A DNA stretch of 64,000 bases. It comes from Plantibacter sp. ME-Dv--P-122b (GTDB taxonomy: Bacteria; Actinomycetota; Actinomycetes; Actinomycetales; Microbacteriaceae). Below the pieces are notes generated by a model that worked only from the letters and a program-made list of their open reading frames with translations, did not search any database and had not been told where the DNA came from. A program made the translations under genes and the position numbers. The stretch spans positions 124,001 through 188,000 of the forward strand of contig NZ_JARVSC010000001.1 of the NCBI RefSeq assembly GCF_030209375.1, written 5' to 3'. This document shows positions 36,498 to 46,063 of this stretch, piece by piece (within the stretch, counting starts at the first letter, position 1; each line of letters starts with the position of its first letter).

Positions 36498-36782
36498 ATG
36501 GCGCAGATCCTCGACCAGCCGATCGTCGACGAGGCGACCCTCACCATGCAACCGTGGGTCACCATCGTGTGGAACGACCCGGTGAACCTCATGTCCTACG
36601 TCTCCCTCGTGTTCCGCAGCTACTTCGGCTACACCCACGAGGAGGCGGAGCGACTCATGCTCGCCGTGCACCACGAGGGCCGCGCCGTCGTCGCGACCGG
36701 CAACCGCGAGGAGATGGAGCGCCATGTCGAGGCGATGCACGGGTACGGGCTCTGGGCCTCGCTCGCGAAGGCCGACGCATGA
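36498..36782 (+). CDS. clpS: ClpS adaptor
   Basis: A 94-residue ClpS. WVTIVWNDPVNLMSYVSLVF contains the Asn-Asp-x-x-Asn N-degron pocket motif, and MLAVHHEGRAVVATGNREEME is the conserved helix-strand. It delivers N-degron substrates to ClpC/ClpP. The stop overlaps the next gene by four bases. A Clp ATPase partner of ClpC type is encoded at 22643 and the main clpC is presumably elsewhere. Confidence 0.95.
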   Translation: MAQILDQPIVDEATLTMQPWVTIVWNDPVNLMSYVSLVFRSYFGYTHEEAERLMLAVHHEGRAVVATGNREEMERHVEAMHGYGLWASLAKADA

Positions 36783-37348
36783 GCGCCTTCGTCCGTCCGC
36801 CCGTCGGACCCGTCGTGCTCCGCCTCGACGAGCAGGAGACGTCGATCCTCGAACAACTGGCGAGCCAGCTCGTCGACATGCTCGAGGACGCGACGCGCGC
36901 CGGGCTGGCGACCGCCGTGGAGCTCGACCCCGCCATGGCGCGACTGGTGCCCGAGGGATACCGCGACGATCCCGAGGCCGCCGCGGAGTTCCGACGCTTC
37001 ACCGCCGACGACCTCGTCGGCGGCAAGGTGACCGCGGCGCGGACCGTCCTGGCGGCGCTCACCGCCGACGTGTCCGACGCGACTCAGCCGACCGACGTCC
37101 CGGTCGGGCACGAGGATGGTGCAGCCGTGACCCTCGAGGGCGAGACGGCCTGGACCTGGTTGCGGTTCCTCAACGACACCCGGCTCACCATCGCCGCTCG
37201 ACTCGGCATCGAGGAGGACGACGCGGAGCCGTTCGACCCGTCTCCGAGGACCTCGGACGACGAGCAGGATCCGCAGCTCATGATGGCGATCTACGCCTGG
37301 CTCGGGTACCTGCAGGAGTCGATCGTCGCCGTCCTCGACGAAGCCTGA
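36779..37348 (+). CDS. DUF2017 protein, clpS partner gene
   Basis: A 189-residue soluble protein of the DUF2017 family found directly after clpS in most actinobacteria. It is alpha-helical, with FVRPPVGPVVLRLDEQETSI at the N-terminus and MMAIYAWLGYLQESIVAVLD at the C-terminus. The function is unknown; constant linkage to clpS suggests a role in regulated proteolysis (inference). It is translationally coupled to clpS through ATGA. Confidence 0.88.
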   Translation: MSAFVRPPVGPVVLRLDEQETSILEQLASQLVDMLEDATRAGLATAVELDPAMARLVPEGYRDDPEAAAEFRRFTADDLVGGKVTAARTVLAALTADVSDATQPTDVPVGHEDGAAVTLEGETAWTWLRFLNDTRLTIAARLGIEEDDAEPFDPSPRTSDDEQDPQLMMAIYAWLGYLQESIVAVLDEA

Positions 37349-37402
37349 CCCACGGCACCGGGCTCACCTGCGACACACACGCCACGGGTAGCCTTGGTGA
37401 CC

Positions 37403-38608
37403 ATGCACATCCTCGTCTTCAGCGACCAGCACCCCGAGTCGTCCGGCGGGGCCCAGGTCTCGATCCGGCTGCAGCGGCGATTCCTGGAGGCCGCGGGGCA
37501 CACCGTCACCGTGTGCTCGCCGCGGATGCACCAGGCGCACGACGACGACCCGCACTATCTCGACACCCCCTCGATCCCCATCACGCTCGACCGCGAGTAC
37601 TCGATGACCGTGCCCGGCCGGCTCACCGACCGCTGGCTCGACGCACGACTGGCCGAGCTGCCACCGGTGGACGTCGTGCACGTGCAGGCCGATTTCTGGC
37701 AGGCGCTCACGGCCTACCGCTACGCCGAACGGCACGGGATCCCGGCCCTCCACACGATGCACAACCGCATGGACGTCGGCATCGAGCAGACCATGCCGGC
37801 ACCGGGCCTCGTCGTCGGAGCCCTGTCGTGGTGGCAGCGCCGGGTCCTCCGGCCGCGGCTGTCGACCCTGCCGACGGGCGTCTGGTCCTACCTGCAGGAG
37901 TTCGCCAAGCGTGCGGCCGTCGTCATCGCGCCGTCGCACCACTTCGCGCGTGTCCTCCGCGAGCAGGGCGTGACCGCCCATGCCGAGGTCCTGTCGACGG
38001 GCGTCGACGACGCGGTGCTCGACGAGATCCTCGACGAACGCGCGACCACCCTTCGCGTGCCGCACCGGCTGCCGTCCTTCGTGTGGATCGGCCGCTTCAG
38101 CCAGGAGAAGCGGCTCATGGAGTTCCTCGAGGCGGTCCGGCTCGCGGACGTCGACGCGGTGTTCCGCCTGTACGGGGCCGGCCTCCTGCTCGCGAAGGCC
38201 CAGGCGTTCGTCGCCCAACACGACCTCGCCGACCACGTCGTCTTCGCCGGGCGCGTGTCCTACCCCGACTCGCTGCGCGCGATCGCCGACGCCGACGCCC
38301 TCGTGCAGACGTCGATCGGGTTCGAGACGCAGGGCATGACCGTGTTCGAGGCGGCCGCACTCGGCACACCGTCGATCATCAGCGACCCGAACATCGCGGC
38401 GGAGCTCCCCGCCGACTCGATGTGGCAGCCGACGGACGGTGGGGTCGAAGCGCTCGCCGAAGCGATCCGTCGGGCCGTCGCCGACATCGACGCGGGAACC
38501 GCACCGGTCGTCGCACCGGGCCTCGCCCGCACCCTGCGCCAGTCGACGCAGACCACGCGCCTCATCGCCCTGTACGAGGCAGCCATGGCGCCGGAGGCCG
38601 CGCGCTAG
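37403..38608 (+). CDS. Glycosyltransferase family 4
   Basis: A 401-residue GT-B glycosyltransferase. The acceptor domain starts MHILVFSDQHPESSGGAQVS. The donor domain shows IGRFSQEKRLMEFLEAV and an EX7E motif (FETQGMTVFEAAALG), typical of retaining GT4 enzymes that use UDP- or GDP-sugars. Similar actinobacterial enzymes mannosylate or glucosylate lipids; the acceptor is not known. ATG 37403 is preferred (GTG 37397 is possible). The next gene, also a glycosyltransferase, begins nine bases after the stop. Confidence 0.9.
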   Translation: MHILVFSDQHPESSGGAQVSIRLQRRFLEAAGHTVTVCSPRMHQAHDDDPHYLDTPSIPITLDREYSMTVPGRLTDRWLDARLAELPPVDVVHVQADFWQALTAYRYAERHGIPALHTMHNRMDVGIEQTMPAPGLVVGALSWWQRRVLRPRLSTLPTGVWSYLQEFAKRAAVVIAPSHHFARVLREQGVTAHAEVLSTGVDDAVLDEILDERATTLRVPHRLPSFVWIGRFSQEKRLMEFLEAVRLADVDAVFRLYGAGLLLAKAQAFVAQHDLADHVVFAGRVSYPDSLRAIADADALVQTSIGFETQGMTVFEAAALGTPSIISDPNIAAELPADSMWQPTDGGVEALAEAIRRAVADIDAGTAPVVAPGLARTLRQSTQTTRLIALYEAAMAPEAAR

Positions 38609-38617
38609 CATCGGCTC

Positions 38618-40081
38618 ATGCGCAGGACATCGAAGCAGCAGACCGGGCCGAACGGTGGCGAGCGCGTCCTGATCCTGTCGGCCGGGGTCGGGTCCGGACA
38701 CAACAGCGCCGCCGCCGCCGTGGAACAGGCGTGCGCGGGGCGCCCCGACGTCACCGAGGTCGAGGTGCTGGACGTCCTCCAGGCGAGCACCTCCCTGTAC
38801 CGCGACGTCCTCGGCAAGGGGTACTTCGTGCTCGTCGAGGAGACGCCCTGGCTCGTGGAGTGGGGCTACGACCTCAGCGACGCACCGTTCCGTCGTCGCG
38901 GCCCGCTCGACCCCTGGACGCGGGCGAACGCGATGCCGGTGGTCAGCGCGATCAAACGCTTCAAGCCGACGGCGATCATCTGCACCCACTTCCTCCCGGC
39001 CCAGTTGCTGGCCTCCCTCATCCTCCGCGGCGCCGTCGACGCCAGGACCGCGATCGTCACCACGGACTACGACTTCCAGGGGCTGTGGCTGACGAGCGCC
39101 TTCCACGCGCTCTTCCTCGCCCGGGAGGAGGGTCGGGTCCAGCTGACGGCCCTCGGTCTTCCGCCCGACCGCGTCGTGGCTTCTGGGATCCCCATCGCGG
39201 CCCAGCCGGGCGCTCCGGCCGAGCGCGACCCGGCAGCACCACCCATGCTGCTCGTCTCGGCCGGTGCCTCCGGCGGTGACTACGCGCTCGCGGTCGTCCG
39301 GCAGACGCTGCACCTGCGGTCGCCGTTCACCGCCACGATCGTGTGCGGGCGGAACGAGGCGCTCCGGCGGAGCGTCGAGGACTTCATCGCGCCCGGTGAC
39401 GACCGCTACACCGTGCTCGGCTTCACCGACGAGATGCCGCAGCTCCTGCAGCGAGCCGACCTGTTCATCGGCAAGCCCGGGGGACTGTCGGCGTCGGAGT
39501 GCATGGCCGCCGGTCTGCCGATGGTGCTCGTGAACCCCATCCCCGGGCAGGAGGTCCGCAACGGCGACTACCTCATGGAGCAGGGTGCCGCCGTCCGGTG
39601 CAACACCGCGACGACGATCGGGTGGAAGATCGACGGGATCCTCGGTGAGCCGGGGCGCCTGGCGCGGATGCAGGCCGCAGCCCGCCGTGTCGGTCGCCCG
39701 GACGCGGCCCGCGACGTCGTCGAGCGGTTGCTCGACGGCCCGGCACGACCGTTCGTCGTGACCCGGGCCGCGCAGAAGACGATCTTCGACGCGAGCGCCC
39801 GACGGGTGGTCGCGAGCGAGCTCGAGGGCGAGTCGGCCCTCGTGCGCCTCGTCGACCCGGCGGCGTCCAGCACCGTGGCGCTGCTCCGGGCCGGCGAGCT
39901 GGATGACCTGCAGCAGCGCTACACCGGGCCGGACGGCACCCTCGTGCTGCGACGCGACGACGCGGTGCTCTCCGTCCGGCGTGACACCCAGCGACTGCTC
40001 CGCGCCGTCCTCGGACGGGACGAGGAGCTCGCTGTGCGGGTCGAGGGCCTCGCCGACCTCGAGTCGGCCGGCCCGAGCTGA
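38618..40081 (+). CDS. MGDG synthase-like glycosyltransferase
   Basis: A 487-residue protein of the monogalactosyl/diglucosyl-diacylglycerol synthase type. The N-terminal SAGVGSGHNSAAAAVEQA is the family's glycine-rich acceptor loop, and LFIGKPGGLSASECMAAGLPMVLVNPIPGQE is the donor-site block. About 90 C-terminal residues (from 390) form an extra domain beyond the GT-B core with no recognised family. It most likely builds a glycolipid, perhaps sequentially with the preceding GT4 (inference). Confidence 0.85.
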   Translation: MRRTSKQQTGPNGGERVLILSAGVGSGHNSAAAAVEQACAGRPDVTEVEVLDVLQASTSLYRDVLGKGYFVLVEETPWLVEWGYDLSDAPFRRRGPLDPWTRANAMPVVSAIKRFKPTAIICTHFLPAQLLASLILRGAVDARTAIVTTDYDFQGLWLTSAFHALFLAREEGRVQLTALGLPPDRVVASGIPIAAQPGAPAERDPAAPPMLLVSAGASGGDYALAVVRQTLHLRSPFTATIVCGRNEALRRSVEDFIAPGDDRYTVLGFTDEMPQLLQRADLFIGKPGGLSASECMAAGLPMVLVNPIPGQEVRNGDYLMEQGAAVRCNTATTIGWKIDGILGEPGRLARMQAAARRVGRPDAARDVVERLLDGPARPFVVTRAAQKTIFDASARRVVASELEGESALVRLVDPAASSTVALLRAGELDDLQQRYTGPDGTLVLRRDDAVLSVRRDTQRLLRAVLGRDEELAVRVEGLADLESAGPS

Positions 40082-40091
40082 TCGGATCGGG

Positions 40092-42359
40092 TCAGCCGGC
40101 GGTATCCGGCAGTCGGGCGGGGTCGTCGTCGAGGTCGCTGTCACCGGTCCGCAGCGGGGTCGCGTCCGCCCAGGTCGACGGGCTGTGCTGGGCGGCCTGC
40201 AGGACCCAGTCGCCGGCGCGGGCCGACCATCGGCGGGTGACCGGGTCGCGTTCGAGCGTCGGTGTCGGGTCGAGGACGACCCGGACGACGCGTTCCTCGC
40301 GCGCCTGCAGGGTCACCTTCCGGAACCCGAGGAGCTGGGCGACCGGTCGCTCGAGCATGGCGTCGGCGGCGTAGAGCTGGACGACGGTCGACCCCTCGCG
40401 GTGACCGGTGTTCGTCACGAGGACCTCGGCGGTCCCACCGGTGTCGTCGAACCGGTGCCCGAGCAGCCGGTGGTCGATCGTCGTGTACCCGAGGCCGAAG
40501 CCGAACGGGAAGGCCGGTGTGTGGCCTTCCTCGTCCAACCGCCGCTGACCCCAGCTGTCGTCGTACACGACGGCCTTCGCCTTGCGATCGAACGGCGGCA
40601 GGTGTGCGGGATCCGTCGGGATCACGAACGGCAGTCGTCCGCCGGGCTCGACCACGCCGGTCAGGACGTCGGCGAGCGCTCGACCGCCCTCCATCCCGCC
40701 GTACCAGGCGAGGACGAGGGCCGGGACGCGGTCGCGCCAGGCTTCGGTGAGGATCGCGCTCCCACCGATGAGCACGACGACCGTGCGCGGGTTGGCTGCG
40801 GCGACGGCGAGGATGAGCCGCTCGTCCGAGGGTCGGAGGCGGAGCGAGGTGCGGTCGCCGCCGCGCACGAACCGCGACGCCAGGTGCGCGACGCCCGTGA
40901 TGGCGCTGCGGAGCCGACCGGAGTCCAGGGCGGCCCCGAGCACGCCGACGTCGACGCCGCCGGTGACGACCGACTCGCCCTCGTCGTGCTGGTCGAAGCC
41001 GACGACGACGATGGCCGTGTCGGCGGCCGTCGCCGCAGCGACCGCGGCCCGCACGTTCCCGGCAGGGGTGGTCGTGATCTGCGTGTCGGGGAGCGCCTCA
41101 CGGAGCCCCTGCAGCGGCGAGACGGTGGTCGGCGGACGGACGCGCGACGAGCCGTGGTCGCCGAGGTTCGCCCGGTCCGCGAGACGACCGACCACCGCGA
41201 TCCGACGAGTGGTCGCCGACAGGGGGAGGAGCGGTACGCCGTCGTCGACCGGCCGGTTGGCGAGGAGCACGATCGACTCCTCGGCGACGTGCCGCGCCAG
41301 CGCGCGGTGGGCCGAGCCGGCGACGACGTCCGCCGAGGGCTGCGGTTCGGTGCGGGTCGCGGCGTGCAGGAGGGTCGTCCGCAGGATGCGCCGAGCCGAG
41401 CGCAGGACGGTGGCGTGATGGAGGGTGCCGTCCCGCAGGGCGGCGGGTAACTCGTGCGCCCGTCGCAGGCGGAGCGGCATCTCCACGTCCATCCCGGCCT
41501 CCAGGCTGCCGACCGCGTCATGCGTCCCGAAGACCCAGTCGCTCGTCACGAAGCCCGTGAAGCCCCACTCCTCCCGCAGCACCTCGGTGAGCAGCGGACG
41601 GTTGACGTCCATGTACTCACCTCGTACCCGGTTGTAGGCGCTCATGACCGAGTCCGCGCCGGCGTCGATCACGGCCTTGAAGTGCGGCAGGTAGACCTCG
41701 TGCAGTGCATGGTCGTCCACCGAGACGTCGACCTCGAACCGCTCATCCTCCATCGAGTTGAGCGCGAAGTGCTTCACGCACGCCATCGTGTGGACGCGGA
41801 CGCCGCGGGTCATTGCCGACCCCATCCGGCCTGTCAGCACCGGGTCCTCGCCGTAGCACTCCTGTGCGCGCCCCCACGCGGGATGGCGGAGCAGGTTGAC
41901 GCAGACGGACGCCGAATAGTTCGCGCCGCGGATCCGCGTCTCTGCACCGATCGCCTCACCCACCTGCTCCTCGAGCACCGGATCCCAGGTCGCCGCCCGC
42001 GCCATCGTCACGGGGAACGCGGTGGACTCGCCGATGACGACGCCGCGGGCGCCGTCACTGAACCGGATCCCCGGGATCCCCAGCCGTGGGACGGCGCCGG
42101 CCACGAACGGACGTCGGTGGAGCAGCACGGGGATCAGCGGGAGGAGGCGGCGCGGGGAGTCGCCGTCGAGCAGACCGAGGAGCTCCGCGTCGGTCAGCCG
42201 GTCGATCAGTCGTTCAGCGCCCATGTCGGCGTCGAGTCGTCCGGCACGGATCTCCCGCACGACCTCGTCGTAGGCGTCGCCCTCGGGTGGTCCGCCAGCG
42301 CGGCGCTGCTTCGGCGGACGCGCGTTCCGGCGCCCGGTGACGATTCCCATGCTCTGCAT
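40092..42359 (-). CDS. Glycoside hydrolase family 3 beta-glucosidase
   Basis: A 755-residue GH3 enzyme. The N-terminal barrel has ACVKHFALNS and GFVTSDWVFGTHDAVGSLEAGMD, where the Asp of SDW is the nucleophile. The second alpha/beta domain (VVGRLADRANLGDHGSS onward) and a C-terminal fibronectin-like domain (TAEVLVTNTGHREGSTVVQLYAAD) follow. There is no signal peptide, so it is probably cytosolic. Start 42359 has GAGGG upstream; the Met three codons later is possible. It is not near a sugar importer. Confidence 0.9.
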   Translation of the reverse strand: MQSMGIVTGRRNARPPKQRRAGGPPEGDAYDEVVREIRAGRLDADMGAERLIDRLTDAELLGLLDGDSPRRLLPLIPVLLHRRPFVAGAVPRLGIPGIRFSDGARGVVIGESTAFPVTMARAATWDPVLEEQVGEAIGAETRIRGANYSASVCVNLLRHPAWGRAQECYGEDPVLTGRMGSAMTRGVRVHTMACVKHFALNSMEDERFEVDVSVDDHALHEVYLPHFKAVIDAGADSVMSAYNRVRGEYMDVNRPLLTEVLREEWGFTGFVTSDWVFGTHDAVGSLEAGMDVEMPLRLRRAHELPAALRDGTLHHATVLRSARRILRTTLLHAATRTEPQPSADVVAGSAHRALARHVAEESIVLLANRPVDDGVPLLPLSATTRRIAVVGRLADRANLGDHGSSRVRPPTTVSPLQGLREALPDTQITTTPAGNVRAAVAAATAADTAIVVVGFDQHDEGESVVTGGVDVGVLGAALDSGRLRSAITGVAHLASRFVRGGDRTSLRLRPSDERLILAVAAANPRTVVVLIGGSAILTEAWRDRVPALVLAWYGGMEGGRALADVLTGVVEPGGRLPFVIPTDPAHLPPFDRKAKAVVYDDSWGQRRLDEEGHTPAFPFGFGLGYTTIDHRLLGHRFDDTGGTAEVLVTNTGHREGSTVVQLYAADAMLERPVAQLLGFRKVTLQAREERVVRVVLDPTPTLERDPVTRRWSARAGDWVLQAAQHSPSTWADATPLRTGDSDLDDDPARLPDTAG

Positions 42360-42456
42360 TCTGCACCCTCGATCGACGTGCTGAGCCCCGACGCCCGACC
42401 GCGCGGTCCGCCCCGCGGTGGAGGACACCTCGGCGGACGCCTGCGAGGATGGGACG

Positions 42457-43125
42457 ATGTCGGGACACGAGGGGGAGTCGGTTGCCGCGATGCAGCCGCT
42501 GATCGAGGCGGACGGCGTCGGAGCGGTGATCGACGGGGAGACCCTGCTGGCGCCGACGGACATCCGGGTCGAGCGGGGGATGGCGCTCGCCGTCCGGGGC
42601 CGGAACGGATCGGGCAAGACGACGCTGCTGCGGATCCTCAGCGGCCGGCTGCGCCCGTCGAACGGGACGGCGACGATCGGCGGCCGGACCATCGACGACC
42701 GCGACCGCACGGTGCGTCGCTCCGTCTCGGCCCTCATCGGCACCCCGGCCTACGCGCCGGACCTGACGCTGCGCGAACACCTGCGTTACATCTCGACGAC
42801 CTGGGGTGTGACCGGACAGGCGGCGGACGACGCCACCGACGAGTTGCTCGCTGCCCTGCGCATCGACACGCTCGCGCGCCGCTTCGCGACCGAGCTGTCC
42901 TCTGGTCAGTCGCAGTTGTTCGCCCTGGCGACGGCGCTCGTCCGGCCCTTCGACGTCCTCGTCCTCGACGAACCGGAGCAACGTCTCGACGCCGAGCGAC
43001 GTGGTCTCGTCGCGGACCGCATCCTGCTCGCGAAGGAGCGCGGCGCGGCGATCGTGTTCGCGAGCCACGACGCCGGGCTCGTCGAACGCGTCGCGGACGA
43101 GGCGATCACGGTCGAAGCCCTGTGA
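42457..43125 (+). CDS. ABC transporter ATP-binding protein
   Basis: A 222-residue ATPase with Walker A GRNGSGKTT, signature LSSGQSQLF (a degenerate LSGGQ) and Walker B VLVLDEPEQRLD. It is paired by GTGA overlap with a large permease gene, forming a probable exporter rather than an importer, since no binding protein is nearby. The start MSGHEGES is preferred. The substrate is unknown. Confidence 0.87.
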   Translation: MSGHEGESVAAMQPLIEADGVGAVIDGETLLAPTDIRVERGMALAVRGRNGSGKTTLLRILSGRLRPSNGTATIGGRTIDDRDRTVRRSVSALIGTPAYAPDLTLREHLRYISTTWGVTGQAADDATDELLAALRIDTLARRFATELSSGQSQLFALATALVRPFDVLVLDEPEQRLDAERRGLVADRILLAKERGAAIVFASHDAGLVERVADEAITVEAL

Positions 43126-44861
43126 GCACCGGTTCCGGGCGCATCTCCCGCGACGACCGTCGGATCCTCCGCGCCGGCCGGGCGGTGCTCGCCGCGCGCG
43201 ACGGGCGTCCGCGGGTCACCGACGTCGCGTTCGTCGTCTACGCCGCGTTGCTCGTCGCACTCATCGTGGGCGCTCCGCTCGTGCGGTTCGCGGTCCTCGG
43301 ACTGATCGAGCCGGATGCCGCGGGCGTCGTGGCGGCCGTCCGGCCCGGGGTGGTCGCGCTGCTCTCGGCGATCGCGACCATCGTCGTCGTGCTCGGTGGT
43401 CGGACGAGGGGGCCGGTCGTACCGAGGCCTGCGGCGGTGCAGTTCCTCGCCGATTCGCCGCTGCCGCGTCGGCTCACGCTGCGTCGTCCCTTCGTCGCAT
43501 CCACGCTCGCGCTCGTGGGGCTCTTGGTCCTCGTAGCCGGGGTGGTCGGCTTGTCGCGACTCCTGGTGCCGGGGGAGCGAGCCGCCGTCTCGGTCGGTGT
43601 GGCCGCCGACACGGCCTCGGTGATCGGCATGACCGGACCGACCGTGCCCGCCGCCGTGGTGGCGTTCGTGATCGGTGCCGTGGGCTTCTCGCTGCTCCTC
43701 GCGGTGGCGTGGCTCCTCGGTCAGCGCGGTTCGCGACGGACGGTCGCTGCCGTCGTCATCGTCGCCGGTGTGGGCGGGGTGCTCGGTCTCCTCGTCCCCG
43801 GCATGCTGCTCGTCTCGCCGTGGGGGTGGCTGGGGCTCCTCTGGTCGCCGGTGGCGGGCGGCATCGAGGCCATGGTGCTCGGTAGCGCACTCGCGACGGG
43901 GGACTGGGCGGGGCTCTTCACCCGGGGTGGCGGTGGCTGGTTCGCGTCGGTGGGGGTGCCGGTGTCCTGGTGGCCGGCGGTGGCGCTCGTCGTGCTCGGG
44001 GCGGTCTCCCTCCTGCTCGTCCCGAGGGCACTGGACGGGCTGCGGAGTGGGCCCCTCCTCGACCAGGCATTGCGCTGGCAGCGGGTCGGGATGATGCTGC
44101 AGAGCGGTGACGCCTCGGGTGCCGTCGGCGGGCTGCGAGCCTCGCCGACGAGCGGTCGCCGTGTCCCGCTGCGGATGACCGGTCCGTTCTGGCTCGTCGT
44201 CCTCCGACGGTCGATCGTCGGAGCACGGCGGACACCCGGGCGGGTCGCCCTCGGTTCCCTGACCCTGGCGGCCTCCGGTGCGGCGGTCGGTCTCTCCTTC
44301 GGCCTCCCGGACGGCGTGCGGTGGATGCTCGCCGTCCCCGCAGCGTTCCTCGCCTACCTCGCGGTGGGCGTCTGGTGCGACGCGGTGCGGCACGGGGTCG
44401 AGAGCGCCGGGACGCCGACGCTCTACGGTCGGAGCCCGCGCTCGCTCGTCCTGGCCGGAGCCGTCGCCCCGCTGCTGGCCGCGGTCGTGATCGGAGGGAT
44501 CGGTGCCCTGCTCGGGGTGCTCGCGTCTGCGGCACCGGGCGGGATGGCGCTCCTCCAGCCGCTCGGGTGGTGGCTGCTGCTCGCGGTGTGGATTGTCGTG
44601 CTCCGCACATTCGACGCCACGAAGGGACCACTGCCGATCCTGCTGCTCATGCCCGTCCCGACGCCGTTCGGCGACGCATCCTCGCTGAACGTCCTGCTCT
44701 GGCAGTCGGACGCCATCCTGTTGGCGCTCCTCGTCGGCGGCGGGCTGACGGCGCTGGTACCGGTGGCGCCGGGTGCGGCCGTCGTCCTGCTCGCCGTGGT
44801 GCTCGTGATCGTCGCGGCGCTGGGGTTCGCGCGCCTGCGGAAGCTGTCCCGGCCGGCCTGA
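43122..44861 (+). CDS. ABC transporter permease, multi-span
   Basis: A 579-residue membrane protein with about 12 hydrophobic helices and short, Gly/Ala/Val-rich loops, encoded directly after an ABC ATPase with a four-base overlap (GTG start). It resembles the large uncharacterised permease partners of actinobacterial export systems (possibly the DUF6297 group; family name not certain). A long cytoplasmic segment near residues 320-365 may be the ATPase contact. Confidence 0.8.
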   Translation: MSTGSGRISRDDRRILRAGRAVLAARDGRPRVTDVAFVVYAALLVALIVGAPLVRFAVLGLIEPDAAGVVAAVRPGVVALLSAIATIVVVLGGRTRGPVVPRPAAVQFLADSPLPRRLTLRRPFVASTLALVGLLVLVAGVVGLSRLLVPGERAAVSVGVAADTASVIGMTGPTVPAAVVAFVIGAVGFSLLLAVAWLLGQRGSRRTVAAVVIVAGVGGVLGLLVPGMLLVSPWGWLGLLWSPVAGGIEAMVLGSALATGDWAGLFTRGGGGWFASVGVPVSWWPAVALVVLGAVSLLLVPRALDGLRSGPLLDQALRWQRVGMMLQSGDASGAVGGLRASPTSGRRVPLRMTGPFWLVVLRRSIVGARRTPGRVALGSLTLAASGAAVGLSFGLPDGVRWMLAVPAAFLAYLAVGVWCDAVRHGVESAGTPTLYGRSPRSLVLAGAVAPLLAAVVIGGIGALLGVLASAAPGGMALLQPLGWWLLLAVWIVVLRTFDATKGPLPILLLMPVPTPFGDASSLNVLLWQSDAILLALLVGGGLTALVPVAPGAAVVLLAVVLVIVAALGFARLRKLSRPA

Positions 44862-44893
44862 GCTGATGCGCTCAGCGTGAGAGCCGGAGAACA

Positions 44894-44938
44894 GCGCGAG
44901 AGCCGGACGGAAGACGCGATTCCGTCCGACTCTCGCGC
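44894..44938. terminator. Hairpin terminator between convergent genes
   Basis: GCGCGAGAGCCGGACGGAA pairs with TTCCGTCCGACTCTCGCGC (19 bp, one mismatch) around a 7-base loop, between the ABC permease (+) and siderophore lipoprotein (-) genes. Confidence 0.75.
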
Positions 44939-44972
44939 GGATCTCCTGCTGTGGTGCTGGGTGGGCTGGACC

Positions 44973-45983
44973 CTACTTCGCGACCTTGGCGGCGGCCTCG
45001 GCGAGCTTCGGGACGAGCTGCTCGAGGACGACGGGGATGCTGAGCACGGACGCCGCGCTGTAGGCCTGCGTGAGCTCGTCGGCGGGGTCGAGGACGATCG
45101 CACGACCGTCCTGCACCACGGGCAGGCTCGCGAGGAGCGGGTCGGCGGTGGTGTCCGCCGCGCTGAATCCGATCGGGAGGAGGACGGCGACGTCGGCGTC
45201 GAACGCGGACACCTGCTCGGCGGAGACCGCCGCGTAGAAGCCGGAGGCCTCGAGGTCGAGGACGGCCGGGTTCTGCTGGAAGCCGAGGTCGGCGAGGATG
45301 TCGAAGCGACCGTCACCCTCAAGATAGGCGCCGTAGGCGTCGCCGAACTTCGTCGCGGCGACGGTGGTGAGCCCGGCGAACTCCTGGTGGAGGTCGGCGG
45401 CCTCGTTGATCGACTGCTTCGTGGCGGAGACGAGCGCGTCGCCCTCCTGGGTCTTCCCGAGCGCGGCGGCGACCTGCTCGAGCTGGACGTCCCACGGCGT
45501 CGCGAACGCGGCGGTCCCCTTGGGGGCGAAGACGGTCGGGGCGATCTCCGAGAGTCGCTCGTACTGCTTCTCGTCCCCGGCGGAGCGGGTGTTGAGGATG
45601 AGGTCGGGCTCGAGCGCCTGAATCTGCTCGTAGTTGACGGTGTCGCCGCTGTCCTCGATGATCTCGGGCGTGACGTCGCCGAACAGGTCGGTGGCCCAGG
45701 GACCGACGGCCTTGTTGTCGGCGCCGAAGGACTGCCAGTCGTACACGCCGACGGGCACCACGCCGAGGGACAGCGCCATCTCCGCGTCGGACCAGCCGAG
45801 TGCGACGACGGTGAGGTCGCCGGCGGGCTCCGGGACGGTCACTTCGCCGAACATCGTGTCGACGGTGCCGAGTGTGCCGGTGGAGGCGTCGTCGGTAGAG
45901 GACCCGGCGGTGCAGCCGGCGAGGGCGAGGCCGGCGACCGCGAGGGCGGCGACGGCGGTGAGGGTACGGGGCATGCGGCGCAT
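44973..45983 (-). CDS. Iron-siderophore ABC transporter substrate-binding lipoprotein
   Basis: A 336-residue FecB/FepB-type binding protein. The lipobox is LALAGC (Cys24). Conserved features include VVALGWSDAEMALSLGVVPVGV, EQIQALEPDLILN and the C-terminal DELTQAYSAASVLSIPVVLEQL, typical of catecholate or hydroxamate binding proteins. It serves the permeases and ATPase encoded at 47862-50777, from which it is separated by two opposite-strand genes, and it has its own iron-box-like promoter region. The start at 45983 has GGAAAG upstream. Confidence 0.92.
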   Translation of the reverse strand: MRRMPRTLTAVAALAVAGLALAGCTAGSSTDDASTGTLGTVDTMFGEVTVPEPAGDLTVVALGWSDAEMALSLGVVPVGVYDWQSFGADNKAVGPWATDLFGDVTPEIIEDSGDTVNYEQIQALEPDLILNTRSAGDEKQYERLSEIAPTVFAPKGTAAFATPWDVQLEQVAAALGKTQEGDALVSATKQSINEAADLHQEFAGLTTVAATKFGDAYGAYLEGDGRFDILADLGFQQNPAVLDLEASGFYAAVSAEQVSAFDADVAVLLPIGFSAADTTADPLLASLPVVQDGRAIVLDPADELTQAYSAASVLSIPVVLEQLVPKLAEAAAKVAK

Positions 45984-46014
45984 GTTCTGCTTTCCGTTGA
46001 AGACGTGGGGTATG

Positions 46015-46036
46015 AGGTAAGCCTAAGCTTCCTAAG
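46015..46036. promoter_or_regulatory. DtxR/IdeR-type iron box candidate
   Basis: AGGTAAGCCTAAGCTTCCTAA resembles the consensus TTAGGTTAGGCTAACCTAA (right half degenerate, with a second TTCCTAA half-site). It lies 32 bases upstream of the siderophore-binding protein start. Together with the box at 51735 it implies iron repression of the whole locus. Confidence 0.65.
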
Positions 46037-46063
46037 TCACGTCCCGGTAACGCTTGTGCTTCG

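Noticed and set aside
32615-36592. A 1325-codon open frame on the minus strand
   Set aside because: It is antisense to the DUF817 and sensor kinase genes and partly to the lipoprotein gene. Its translation is Arg/Asp/Gly-rich without domains, as expected of a shadow frame in 70 % GC DNA.
37364-40144. A 926-codon open frame on the minus strand
   Set aside because: It lies opposite two glycosyltransferases with clear motifs; its own translation has only low-complexity Arg/Val/Asp sequence.
41454-43121. A long plus-strand extension upstream of the ABC permease
   Set aside because: This part of the frame crosses the GH3 gene and the ABC ATPase gene; the permease begins at the GTG overlapping the ATPase stop.
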